A DNA stretch of 64,000 bases from Anaerolineae bacterium (GTDB lineage Bacteria; Chloroflexota; Anaerolineae; Aggregatilineales; Aggregatilineaceae). Shown here in pieces: positions 15,914 to 23,724 of the stretch (positions are counted from its first letter, which is position 1; each line of letters begins with the position of its first letter). The position numbers were made by a program, and so were the translations under genes. A model generated the notes under the pieces. That model saw nothing but the letters and a program-made list of their open reading frames with translations. It had not been told where the DNA came from and made no database searches. The stretch is taken from NCBI GenBank assembly GCA_023382715.1, contig JAHDWP010000004.1, positions 62,001 to 126,000 of the forward strand, given 5' to 3'.

Positions 15914-16744
15914 TCACTTGTCCCGCGTCAGCGCGAACCCGCTCACGAACTGGCGTTGCAGCAGCAGGAAGAATACCAGCGGGGGGATGGAGGCCACCAC
16001 GCCCGCCGCCATCAACAACCCGAAGTCAGTCTGCGTCCCGCTGATCACCGAATTGCGCACGCCCACCTGGATGAGTTGATCGCGCGGCGAAAGCTGCAGG
16101 AAGATCGGCCAGGCGTACTGGTGCCACATGCTGATGAACTGAATTATCGCGTGCGCACCGATGACGTTCCACGACATGGGCAGCAGCACCGCGAACAGGA
16201 AGACCAGCGGGCCGGCCCCGTCAAGCTGCGCCGCCTCGACCATCTCGCGCGGGATGTTGCTGAAGTGTTGCCTGAAGAGGAACACGCCTACCGCGCTGGC
16301 CATGAAAGGCATCGTCAGCGCAAGCTGCGGGTACTCCTTCACCCACTGCAATTCGGCGATCAGGCCAGACAGCGGCACGAGAATCAGCTCGGTTGGCATC
16401 AGCAGCGTCAGCAGCACGATGAAAAAGAGCGCCCATTTGCCGGGGAACGAAAAATAGACAAACGCCAGCCCGGCCAGCATTGAGAACAGCGTCTTGCCGA
16501 TGACCACCGCCAGCGCCACTGTGAAGGTGTTGCCAATCAGCCGGCCAAAGTGCTGCCCCTCAAACAGGCTGTGCACGTTGTTCCCCAGGTCGGTGCTGGG
16601 CGGGAACAGCTTCGGCGGCACGGCGAACGCCTCTTCCAGCGTCAGCGTCGCCACCTGTAATGCGTACAGCGCCGGCGCGGCCAGGACCAGGCAGGCCAGG
16701 ATCAGCCCCAGGTGTACGCCATAACGCGGTCGTCGGCGGGCCAT
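15914..16744 (-). CDS. Sugar ABC transporter permease, MalG/UgpE type
   Basis: Inner-membrane permease subunit (276 residues, six predicted membrane helices) of a carbohydrate ABC importer. The ATP-ase docking EAA loop is seen as EMVEAAQLDGAGPLVFLFAVLLP. The ATG at 16744 is chosen; it lies two bases after the stop of the preceding permease gene. A much longer in-frame ORF reaching 18205 is only a shadow of that gene. Last gene of the three-gene operon; no ATPase is encoded, so a shared MsmX-type ATPase elsewhere is likely. Confidence 0.92.
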   Translation of the reverse strand: MARRRPRYGVHLGLILACLVLAAPALYALQVATLTLEEAFAVPPKLFPPSTDLGNNVHSLFEGQHFGRLIGNTFTVALAVVIGKTLFSMLAGLAFVYFSFPGKWALFFIVLLTLLMPTELILVPLSGLIAELQWVKEYPQLALTMPFMASAVGVFLFRQHFSNIPREMVEAAQLDGAGPLVFLFAVLLPMSWNVIGAHAIIQFISMWHQYAWPIFLQLSPRDQLIQVGVRNSVISGTQTDFGLLMAAGVVASIPPLVFFLLLQRQFVSGFALTRDK

Positions 16745-16746
16745 CG

Positions 16747-18186
16747 TCACCCCTCGTAAGTGACTCGGCGGTCGAGATAGCCGAACTGCACCACCACCAG
16801 CGCGGCCACCATCAGGAACAGCATCACCGCCTGGGCCGCGCCCAGCCCGGCGGGCGCGCCCGTGTTGAAGGCGTCGCGGTACAGCTTGAAGATCAGCACG
16901 TTGGTCGCGCCGCTTTCGCCCCCCGGCCCAAAGCGCGGCCCTCCTTCCGGGGTCAGCGTGTCCACCACGCCGTAGATGCCGTAAAAGGAGTAGGTGACAT
17001 TGGTGATCAGCAGAAACAGGGTATAGGGAGCCAGCAGCGGGAACGTGATGCGCCAGAAGCGCCGAAAACGCCCCGCGCCGTCCAGCGAGGCCGCTTCGAG
17101 CAGGTCGGTGGGGATGTTCTGCAGGCCGGCGATGTAGAACAGGATGTTGAAACCGAGCAGATTCCACACCGCAGAGGCGATGATCACCCAGGGGGCAAGC
17201 TGCCGGTCGGTCAGCCAGCGCACCTCCAGGCCGAACAGCCCGTCCAGCGCCCAGTTGAGAATTCCGGTGCCGCCCTCGCGGAAGATGGACAGGAAGATCA
17301 CGCCCGTCACCACCGGCGAGATGGCGTAGGGCCACACCAGCAGCGTGCGGTACACCGCCGCGCCCCGCACCTTCTGCGCGGCCAGCACGGCCATGCCCAA
17401 GGCGACGGACAGGCTGATCAACACCACGAAAACAGTGATATAGAGGGTGGCGCTGAAGCTGTTGCGGTAAACCGTATCCTCGGCCAGGCTGAGGTAGTTC
17501 TGCATGCAGGCGAAGCGCTCTTGCGGCAGCGGGAAGATGCGCTGCTTGAGCGAGACAAGCATCACCTGCACGGTGGGATAGTAGAGGAACAGCGCCAGAA
17601 ACAGCATCGTCGGCGAGAGCAGCAGGTACGGCAGCGCCCGCCCTTTGAACATGCCTGTTGGCCGTTCGCGCGTCTGCTGTGCGGCCTGGCGCAGCAGAGT
17701 CCACAGCGGGACGAGCAGCAGCAATGCGCTCAGCGCGGTCACGAAGAGGCCCAGCCGAAACTCCGCGCTGCTGGCGGCGGGGGCATACGTGCAGTGGCGC
17801 GTGGGCACCATCAGAATCTGCCCGCCCAGGCCGCCCGCCAGCGCGCCCGCGCCCGCTGCGATCCACTTCCAGTGGGCCGGGCGCGGCGCTGGTGTGGCGC
17901 TGAGACGGCGCGCATAAAGCAGCGTCGCCAGCAGCCCAAACGCGGCGCCGACTCCCAGCGACAGGGCGATCTGCTCTGTGGGCGCTTCCATGAAGTAGGT
18001 GGCGGTATCCTGGACGAAGGCCGGCAGCGAGAGCACAGCGTCGCGCAGCAGCCGCCACAGCGACCTGAACCCGCCGCGCTGCGCCGCGACGAAGATCAGC
18101 AGAAAGGCTGTCGCCCCGACGAGCAGCAGCCGTTCCAGCAGCTTGCGCGACCTGTACGATCTGGCCAGGCTGTCCACAGAAACCAC
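16747..18186 (-). CDS. Sugar ABC transporter permease, MalF/UgpA type, with long N-terminal extension
   Basis: Inner-membrane permease subunit of the same importer. The core (from about residue 185, KGRALPYLLLSPTMLFLALF) is a standard UgpA-like permease with EAA loop DLLEAASLDGAGRFRRFWRI. In front is an unusual ~180-residue part with several hydrophobic helices (for instance LLLVGATAFLLIFVA, IALSLGVGAAFGLLATLLY, LGLFVTALSALLLLVPL), so the protein is about 479 residues against the usual ~300. What the extra helices do is unknown. Separated from the upstream binding-protein gene by a 170-base gap with two hairpins. Confidence 0.9.
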   Translation of the reverse strand: MVSVDSLARSYRSRKLLERLLLVGATAFLLIFVAAQRGGFRSLWRLLRDAVLSLPAFVQDTATYFMEAPTEQIALSLGVGAAFGLLATLLYARRLSATPAPRPAHWKWIAAGAGALAGGLGGQILMVPTRHCTYAPAASSAEFRLGLFVTALSALLLLVPLWTLLRQAAQQTRERPTGMFKGRALPYLLLSPTMLFLALFLYYPTVQVMLVSLKQRIFPLPQERFACMQNYLSLAEDTVYRNSFSATLYITVFVVLISLSVALGMAVLAAQKVRGAAVYRTLLVWPYAISPVVTGVIFLSIFREGGTGILNWALDGLFGLEVRWLTDRQLAPWVIIASAVWNLLGFNILFYIAGLQNIPTDLLEAASLDGAGRFRRFWRITFPLLAPYTLFLLITNVTYSFYGIYGVVDTLTPEGGPRFGPGGESGATNVLIFKLYRDAFNTGAPAGLGAAQAVMLFLMVAALVVVQFGYLDRRVTYEG

Positions 18187-18252
18187 AAGCCCCGTCGAAT
18201 GTCACGCGCCGCGCGAAAGGCAGTCTGGTGGCAGTTGTCCGGCACCGCCACA

Positions 18253-18316
18253 GGCTGGCGAAACCCTAGAGGCTTCGCCAGCCGGGCGGGGGGCGTATTC
18301 GCAATACACCCCCCCG
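18253..18316 (-). promoter_or_regulatory. Two consecutive hairpins between binding-protein and permease genes
   Basis: A perfect 10-bp stem (18253-18262 with 18274-18283) is followed by a second GC-rich hairpin (about 18284-18316, with GGGGGCGTATT opposite AATACACCCCC). No T tract follows, so they more likely stabilise the upstream mRNA or reduce read-through than end transcription completely. Confidence 0.6.
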
Positions 18317-18356
18317 GAGCGCCCTGCCGGGTGAGGATCACCGGGTATTCGGTATG

Positions 18357-19718
18357 TCAGCCACCAATCACTGCATTGTAGTCCTGGATCGCTTTGTCAG
18401 CGCGCGTCTTGGCCGCAGCCAGGGCTGCTGCAGGGTCCTCGCCGCTGTCAATCATCGAAAGCGCCGCCTGAATGACCGCCTCGCGCACCTGGCTGGCCGC
18501 GCCGATCGTCGCCCCTGCGTTGGCTGCGTTGGGCGTCGAGTCCAGTATCTGGTCGAGCGCAATGCGGAAGAACGGGTTGGCCTCGAACCACCCTTCGGCG
18601 GTAAGCTGGTCAATCGAACTCTGCCGGATCGGGAAATAGCCGCTGGCTTTGTGCCAGGCGCTCATGTTGTCGGTGTTGATCAGGAAGAAGGCGAAATCTA
18701 CCGCCGCGCGCGTCTCTTCGTCCGGGTGCCCGGCCATCACCCACACCGCCGCGCCACCCGCCGTGATGCCGTTGGTCGCCTCAGCGTCGGGCAGGGGGAA
18801 GCGGGCGACGCGCGGCGAGAACTTGCCCATGCTCTCCCCGAACTTGAGGATGTTGCTCAGGCCGGCGCTCGTGCTCAGGTGAATGGCCGTCTTCCTGGTG
18901 ATGAAGGTCAGCCCTTCGGGCGTGTAGGCGTTGGGCACGCCGCTGTACATGAAGTAACCCTTGTCCACCAGGCTTCTCCACCAGGTGAAGACCCTGAGCA
19001 TGGCCGGGCTGTCCAGGTACGCTTCTGTGGCGCGGCCCGTCCGCCCGTTGTCATTGTCCACGAACAGCGCATTCTGCATCGAGACCCACTGCTCCACCAG
19101 CCAGCTATTGACCGGCCAGTTGATGCACGCGCTCAGCCCTTCGATCTGCGCGCTCATCAGCGCGTCGCAGGCGGCAGTGATCTCGTCGAAGGTGCGCGGC
19201 GGTGTTTCGGGGTCCAGCCCGGCAGCGGCGAACAGGTCCGGGTTGTAGTACATCACCGGGTTGGAGGCGTTCCAGGGCAGGCCCCAGATCGTCTCGTCCA
19301 GGTTGTAGAAGTTGCGCATGGCCGGGATGATATCGGCGAGGGTGCCTAGCTGCTCGGCGCTGGCATAGTCGCCGATTTTCACGAAGGCCTGCGAGTCGAT
19401 GGCGATCTGCGTCAGGGAGTCTTCCACCTGGATAATGTGCGGCGCGTTGCCCTGGCTGGCGGCCAGCAGCGCCCCTTCGAACACCCCGCTGTAGCTGTCA
19501 GTGCTGGTCTGGATGGTCACCACGACGCCTGGATTCTGAGCCATGAAGGCGGCGGCGATCTCCTCGATCGTCGTCCGGCGGATGTCGCGCTCGTCGGGGA
19601 AGATGTGCACAAAGGTGATCTCAATCGGGTTCTGGGCGCGGGCGGCGCGCTGCGCGGTGCCAGGCAGCAGGCCGATCACCAGGGCCAGAATCAGGGGGAG
19701 CCATACGAGCTTCTTCAT
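18357..19718 (-). CDS. Sugar ABC transporter substrate-binding protein (UgpB/MalE type)
   Basis: Exported solute-binding protein of 453 residues. It has a signal peptide (MKKLVWLPLILALVIGLLPG..., cleavage likely after ARAQ) and the family 1 binding-protein fold, e.g. GNAPHIIQVEDSL and WGLPWNASNPVMYYNPDLF. GGAAVWVMAGHPDEETRAAVDF is typical of UgpB-like proteins. The substrate cannot be read from sequence; glycerol-phosphate diesters or oligosaccharides are both possible. First gene of the operon with AAGGAGAAACGGC before the ATG, a strong ribosome site. Confidence 0.92.
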   Translation of the reverse strand: MKKLVWLPLILALVIGLLPGTAQRAARAQNPIEITFVHIFPDERDIRRTTIEEIAAAFMAQNPGVVVTIQTSTDSYSGVFEGALLAASQGNAPHIIQVEDSLTQIAIDSQAFVKIGDYASAEQLGTLADIIPAMRNFYNLDETIWGLPWNASNPVMYYNPDLFAAAGLDPETPPRTFDEITAACDALMSAQIEGLSACINWPVNSWLVEQWVSMQNALFVDNDNGRTGRATEAYLDSPAMLRVFTWWRSLVDKGYFMYSGVPNAYTPEGLTFITRKTAIHLSTSAGLSNILKFGESMGKFSPRVARFPLPDAEATNGITAGGAAVWVMAGHPDEETRAAVDFAFFLINTDNMSAWHKASGYFPIRQSSIDQLTAEGWFEANPFFRIALDQILDSTPNAANAGATIGAASQVREAVIQAALSMIDSGEDPAAALAAAKTRADKAIQDYNAVIGG

Positions 19719-20065
19719 GCCGTTTCTCCTTGCAGATTCGGTTATTGGTCGCTGGTAATGGGTCAGGCGCTATTATGAACCTTTCACGGTGCCTTCCCTT
19801 CATCCCTCGAGCCTCTCTCCTACGCAGGCGAGGTGAGGGTGCTCGCTTTCTCTCGCAGAAGCGCCCCCCTGCGCCCGCAGTACGAGAGCAGGGGCCGGGG
19901 GTTGAGGGCCGAAAGGTGCATAACGCGCCCTGAAAGCGGGCGCACGCATCGCGCTGTCGCCTGCGATATGCCTGGTTGCCGGTTATTGCTTTAACACGCG
20001 CGAGCCGCTGTCGTTTCACCGATCAGCAGGGGCCAGCTATCCCGATCATCCGCCTTCAGATCATT
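19719..20065. other. Intergenic region with GC-rich dispersed repeat
   Basis: About 350 bp without a gene. From 19790 to 19917 it holds a degenerate copy of the palindromic repeat family (CCTCTCTCCTACGCAGGCGAGG, then GAGCAGGGGCCGGGGGTTGAG). It separates two minus-strand transcription units, the upstream end of the sugar transporter and the 3' end of selD. Confidence 0.6.
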
Positions 20066-21124
20066 TTATGCATGGACGACAAGCGGCACGTCGGCGCGCG
20101 GCCCGGCCTGTCCCACGTCCCACCAGGGTGCCCGGCGGGCCGCCATCTGTGCCGCGAATGCCTCACGCTGATCGGGCGGCAGAGCGATCAGCAGGCCGCC
20201 GCTGGTTTGCGCGTCGAAAAGCAGCATCAGCAGGTGCTCCGGCAGATCGCCCTCCGCGCGCACGCCGCGCTGGTATGCTTCGCGGTTGGCCGCCGAGCCG
20301 CCGGGGAAGATCCACGCGCTCGCGTACTGTTCCGCGCCGGGCAGCAGCGGCATCTGCGCCATGTCCAGGTGCAGGGTGACGCCGCTGGCCTCGGCCACTT
20401 CGGTGGCGTGGCCCAGCAGCCCGAAGCCGGTAATGTCGGTCGCGGCGCGTGCGCCGACCTCCACTGCGATCTCCGCCGCGTCGCGGTTGAGGCGCATCAT
20501 CCAGCCAGCCGCGTCCGCCAGATCGTCCGGCCTGGCCCGGTCGGACCTGGCGGCGGTGGTGATACAGCCGGTGCCCAGCGGCTTGGTCAGGATCAGCCGG
20601 TCGCCGGGGCGTGCGCCGCCTTTGGTCAGCAGCCGATCGGGAGAAGCCAGCCCGACTACCGCCAGGCCAACCTTCGGCTCCTCGTCCTGGATGGTGTGCC
20701 CGCCGGCGATGACCGCCCCCGCTTCGCGCACCTTCTCGGCCATGCCCACCATAATCTGCGTGATCATCGCCGGGGGCAGGTTGCGTGGCAGCGCCGCGAT
20801 GTTCAGCGCCAGCAGCGGGCGCCCGCCCATCGCGTAAACGTCGCTGAGGGCATTGGCCGCCGCAATCGCGCCATACTGGTAGGCGTCGTCCACGATCGGC
20901 GTGAAGAAGTCGGTCGTGACGATCAGCGCGCGCGCCTCATCGAGCCGGTATACGGCGGCATCGTCCGGCGCGCCCAGGCCCACCAGCAGGTCGGGGTGAT
21001 CCGCCGGGCGGAAGAGGTCTTGCATGGGGCGCAGCACGTGCGCCAGGGCCTCCGGGGCCAGCTTGGATGCTCAGCCGGCGCACGATGAGAGCGCCGTCAG
21101 GCGGGTGATGTCTTCGCGAGTCAT
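20066..21124 (-). CDS. selD: Selenophosphate synthase, itself a selenoprotein (in-frame UGA)
   Basis: Makes selenophosphate from selenide and ATP, the selenium donor for selenocysteine and selenouridine. The frame from the ATG at 21124 has a single in-frame TGA at codon 18 (21071-21073) in the context SSCAGUASKLAPEAL, where U stands for the TGA. This is the active-site C/U-x-x-K position (Cys17 and Lys20 in E. coli), with Lys at 21. The rest is normal: GAPDDAAVY, DVYAMGGRPLLALN, GGHTIQDEEPKVG and TDITGFGLLGHA. Total 352 residues, the usual length. Starting at the internal Met at 21037 would remove the active site. Divergent from the homoserine dehydrogenase gene. Confidence 0.92.
21043..21066 (-). 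promoter_or_regulatory. Candidate bacterial SECIS hairpin in selD
   Basis: Directly after the UGA, the RNA can fold as CCA-AGCU-GGCC-[CCGGA]-GGCC-C-UGG, with the apical loop about 19-23 bases from the UGA, the usual distance for a bacterial SECIS element. The stem is short; support is mostly positional. Confidence 0.35.
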
Positions 21125-21164
21125 CGGAAGCGGTTTGTCTCCTGGGTGGAACCAATGCGAGCAG

Positions 21165-21192
21165 AGTATAGTGCGAATCAGGGTGCGCGCAA
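21165..21192 (-). promoter_or_regulatory. Promoter of selD
   Basis: Minus strand: TTGCGC (21187-21192), 16-bp spacer, TATACT (21165-21170). A CAGGAG ribosome site lies about 14 bases before the ATG at 21124. Confidence 0.55.
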
Positions 21193-21230
21193 GGCAGCGC
21201 GCCGTGCGCGCGCGCGCCTCGGTCTGGCGG

Positions 21231-21259
21231 TTGACGAAACAGGGGGGCCATGCTAGGCT
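21231..21259 (+). promoter_or_regulatory. Promoter of the homoserine dehydrogenase gene
   Basis: TTGACG (21231-21236), 17-bp spacer, TAGGCT (21254-21259) with a TG extension. Back-to-back with the selD promoter. Confidence 0.65.
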
Positions 21260-21310
21260 TTTTCGCTATCGCAACTGAGCAGTGCGGCGCGCAGCCCAGG
21301 AGAAGAAAAC

Positions 21311-22396
21311 GTGACAGAACCCCGGCGAATTCCCTTGATCATCGTGGGCGTGGGCAATGTCGGGCGCGCTTTTCTGGCGCAGCTCACCCAGACTCGTGAC
21401 GCGCTGGCGCAGCGCTATGGCGTGGAGCTGTCGCCGGTCGCCCTGGCGGACAGCCGGGCCACCCTGTGCGACGCGGAAGGGCTGTCTGCGCAGGCGGTGC
21501 GCGCTGCCGCCGATCTCAAGGTTGGCGGGCGCTCGCTGGCCGAAGCGCCGGGCGCACAGCCGGGGTTGGCGGCGCGCGAGCTGGTCGAATGGGCGGCGCG
21601 CGCCGGGCTGGAACGGGCCATCGTCGTGGATACGACGGCGACGGATGGCATGGAGCCGGCGTTGCAGCGGGCGCTGGCGCTCGGCTATGGCGTGGTGCTG
21701 GCCAACAAACGTCCGCTGGCTGGCCCCTGGGAGGGCGCGCAGGGCTTCTTCGAATCGCCGCGCGTGCGCTTCGAGGCGACGGTGGGCGCGGGGCTGCCCG
21801 TCATCAACACGCTGCGCTACCTGGTGGACACCGGTGACGAGATCGCGCGCATTGAGGGCGCGCTGAGCGGCACCCTCGGCTATCTGTGCAGCCGCCTGGA
21901 AGACGGTGAGCCGTTCTCGCTGGCGGTGGGCATGGCCCGATCGAAGGGCTACACCGAGCCAGACCCGCGCGATGACCTGAGCGGAATGGACGTGGCCCGC
22001 AAGGCGCTTATCCTCAGCCGGCTGGCCGGCTGGCCGATGGAGCTTGAGCAGATTCGCGTCGAGCCGCTCTATCCCGGCGAGATGGCCGCGCTGAGCGTGG
22101 ACGAGTTCATGGCTCAGCTTCCACGCCTGGACTCCGATTTCGCCGCGTACATGGGGGCGCTGGCCGGGGTGCCGCGCTACCTGGCCGAGATCGGCCCGCA
22201 GGGGGGCGTCGTGGCCTTGCGTATGGTCGGCGAGCGGCTGGCCGCCCAACTGCGCGGCACGCAGAACCAGGTGTCGTTCTCGACGCGCCGCTATGACGAG
22301 CATCCCCTGACGCTGCTGGGGCCGGGCGCTGGCATGGAGATCACCGCCGCCGCCGTGTTGCAGGACTGTATGCAGCTTGCGCGCGCGTGCACCTGA
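21311..22396 (+). CDS. hom: Homoserine dehydrogenase without ACT domain
   Basis: NAD(P)-dependent reduction of aspartate semialdehyde to homoserine, on the route to threonine, methionine and isoleucine. 361 residues: Rossmann motif IIVGVGNVGRAF at the N terminus, VVLANKRPL with the family NK pair near residue 134, the substrate-binding block FEATVGAGLPVINTL and SGTLGYL, and RSKGYTEPDPRDDLSGMDVARK with the catalytic Lys. It lacks the C-terminal ACT regulatory domain of many homologues, so threonine feedback through ACT is not expected. GTG start, preceded by AGGAG. Single gene; the arg leader region follows. Confidence 0.93.
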   Translation: MTEPRRIPLIIVGVGNVGRAFLAQLTQTRDALAQRYGVELSPVALADSRATLCDAEGLSAQAVRAAADLKVGGRSLAEAPGAQPGLAARELVEWAARAGLERAIVVDTTATDGMEPALQRALALGYGVVLANKRPLAGPWEGAQGFFESPRVRFEATVGAGLPVINTLRYLVDTGDEIARIEGALSGTLGYLCSRLEDGEPFSLAVGMARSKGYTEPDPRDDLSGMDVARKALILSRLAGWPMELEQIRVEPLYPGEMAALSVDEFMAQLPRLDSDFAAYMGALAGVPRYLAEIGPQGGVVALRMVGERLAAQLRGTQNQVSFSTRRYDEHPLTLLGPGAGMEITAAAVLQDCMQLARACT

Positions 22397-22444
22397 TTCC
22401 TGCGGGCCGCCCGCCACTTGTATGTTTCGACCAAATCGTCCGCC

Positions 22445-22473
22445 TTGTGTGAATGCCGCACCTGTGTTATTGT
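22445..22473 (+). promoter_or_regulatory. Candidate promoter of the arg leader
   Basis: TTGTGT (22445-22450), 17-bp spacer, TATTGT (22468-22473) with TG extension. The predicted start near 22480 falls just after the first possible leader ATG, so translation might instead begin at the in-frame GTG at 22505. Confidence 0.45.
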
Positions 22474-22474
22474 C

Positions 22475-22588
22475 ATGCGCATTCGCGCTTTCCGGCTTAA
22501 TTCAGTGAGTGATCGCATCGTGCTGCTCAGCTTCGCGCCCCGCCGCCCTCGTCGCCGTCCGGCTCCCGCCATTTCGGGTCCGGCTTAG
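22475..22588 (+). CDS. Arginine-rich leader peptide of the arg operon (putative)
   Basis: Short open frame (37 codons from ATG 22475, or 27 from GTG 22505) between hom and argC, too small for routine gene calling. It contains the run APRRPRRRP: five Arg codons in six at 22541-22558 (CGC CGC CCT CGT CGC CGT), plus more Arg upstream. Its last codons, before the TAG at 22586, contain the antiterminator strand. This arrangement matches amino-acid leader peptides (as for trp or his operons), with ribosome stalling at Arg codons sensing Arg-tRNA supply. No clear Shine-Dalgarno sequence is visible, so the start is uncertain. Confidence 0.6.
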   Translation: MRIRAFRLNSVSDRIVLLSFAPRRPRRRPAPAISGPA

Positions 22589-22650
22589 CGGGGTTTGGGG
22601 TAGCGTCAGCGTATAACGCCCACCAGAAACCAAACCGCTCTCGGACCCGA
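22574..22650 (+). promoter_or_regulatory. Antiterminator pairing of the arg attenuator
   Basis: TCGGGTCCG (22574-22582) is perfectly complementary to CGGACCCGA (22642-22650), which forms the loop and part of both arms of the terminator. The two structures exclude each other. A ribosome stalled at the Arg codons would leave 22574-22582 free; one at the leader stop would cover it. Confidence 0.65.
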
Positions 22651-22662
22651 GAGCGGTTTTTT
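22632..22662 (+). terminator. Attenuator terminator before argC
   Basis: Perfect 12-bp stem (AAACCGCTCTCG / CGAGAGCGGTTT) with a 4-base loop GACC, followed by six T. It is upstream of argC and downstream of the leader ORF. Confidence 0.9.
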
Positions 22663-22694
22663 GTGTTTGGATGGGCGCAGTCTGCGAGGGGACT

Positions 22695-23711
22695 ATGACT
22701 ATTCGTGTGGGAGTGTATGGGGCGACCGGCTACACCGGCCTGGAACTGGTGCGGCTGTTGACGGCGCACCCGGCGGTGACGGTGGCCTTTGCCACCTCGG
22801 AGACTTCCGCCGGGCAAAACCTGCGCCAGAGCTGGCCGCAAGCGCCCGACCTGCCGCTCATCTCCGCCGCCGCTGCGCCGCTTGACGACGTGGATGCTGT
22901 GCTGCTCTGCCTGCCGCACACGCGCTCCGCGCCCATCGCCGCCCAGGCGTTAGCGCGCGGCGTGCGTGTCGTAGACCTCTCCGCCGATCTGCGCCTGGAC
23001 GATCCGGCGGTCTATGCGCAATGGTACGGCATCGCCCACCCCGCGCCGGAGCTGCTGCCCATGCCCTACGGCCTGCCGGAGCTGGGTCGCGACCGGCTGC
23101 GCGGCGCGCGGGCCATTGCCAACCCCGGCTGCTACGCCACGTCGGTGCTGCTGGCCCTGGCACCGCTGGCCCGCGCTCGCGTGCTCGTGCCCGGCGCGCC
23201 GCTGATCGTGGACGCCAAGTCCGGCACATCCGGGGCGGGGCGGACGCCCAAGCAGCACATCCTCTTCGCCGAGGTGCATGGCAACTTCTCGCCCTACAGC
23301 ATTGGGCGGGCACACCGCCACCTGGCCGAGATCGAGCAGGTGCTGGCCGGCGAGGACGCGACGCTGGGGCCGGTGATTTTCTCGCCACACCTGCTGCCCA
23401 CCGATCGGGGCATTCTGTCCACCGTCTACGCGCCGGTGACGGACATGGCCGCCGCGCAGGAAGCCTTCGCCGCCTGTTACGCCGGAGAGCCGCTGATCGA
23501 TCTGCTGCCGCCGGGCGAGCTGGCGACGCTGGCGCACGTTGTGCGCACGCCGCGCGCCGCGCTCTCCCTGACTTCGGCGAGCGACGGCCTGCTGATCATC
23601 GTCTCGGTGATTGACAACCTGCTCAAGGGCGCGGCGTCGCAGGCCGTGCAGAACCTCAACCTGATGTTCGATCTGCCCGAAATCGCCGGATTGCTGCCGG
23701 TTAGTGCTTGA
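22695..23711 (+). CDS. argC: N-acetyl-gamma-glutamyl-phosphate reductase
   Basis: Reduces N-acetylglutamyl phosphate to the semialdehyde, third step of arginine synthesis. 338 residues: NADP-binding GVYGATGYTGLEL at the N terminus, catalytic Cys in IANPGCYATS (~residue 147), and HRHLAEIEQVL. The ATG at 22695 is preferred because GAGGGG lies upstream and GVYGATG then follows four residues later; an in-frame start at 22671 would add eight residues. First gene behind the leader attenuator. Confidence 0.95.
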   Translation: MTIRVGVYGATGYTGLELVRLLTAHPAVTVAFATSETSAGQNLRQSWPQAPDLPLISAAAAPLDDVDAVLLCLPHTRSAPIAAQALARGVRVVDLSADLRLDDPAVYAQWYGIAHPAPELLPMPYGLPELGRDRLRGARAIANPGCYATSVLLALAPLARARVLVPGAPLIVDAKSGTSGAGRTPKQHILFAEVHGNFSPYSIGRAHRHLAEIEQVLAGEDATLGPVIFSPHLLPTDRGILSTVYAPVTDMAAAQEAFAACYAGEPLIDLLPPGELATLAHVVRTPRAALSLTSASDGLLIIVSVIDNLLKGAASQAVQNLNLMFDLPEIAGLLPVSA

Positions 23712-23724
23712 AGGAGCGCCGCAC

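Noticed and set aside
15914-18205. 763-codon minus-strand frame as one fused permease
   Set aside because: Only the last ~276 codons show permease features; the rest is the wrong frame of the neighbouring permease gene.
16660-18381. 573-codon open frame on the plus strand over the permease gene
   Set aside because: Shadow of the high-GC permease gene; Arg/Gln-rich translation with no domain.
21037-21124. selD as a pseudogene with a nonsense mutation
   Set aside because: The TGA is exactly at the active-site Cys/Sec position and everything around it is conserved and in frame.
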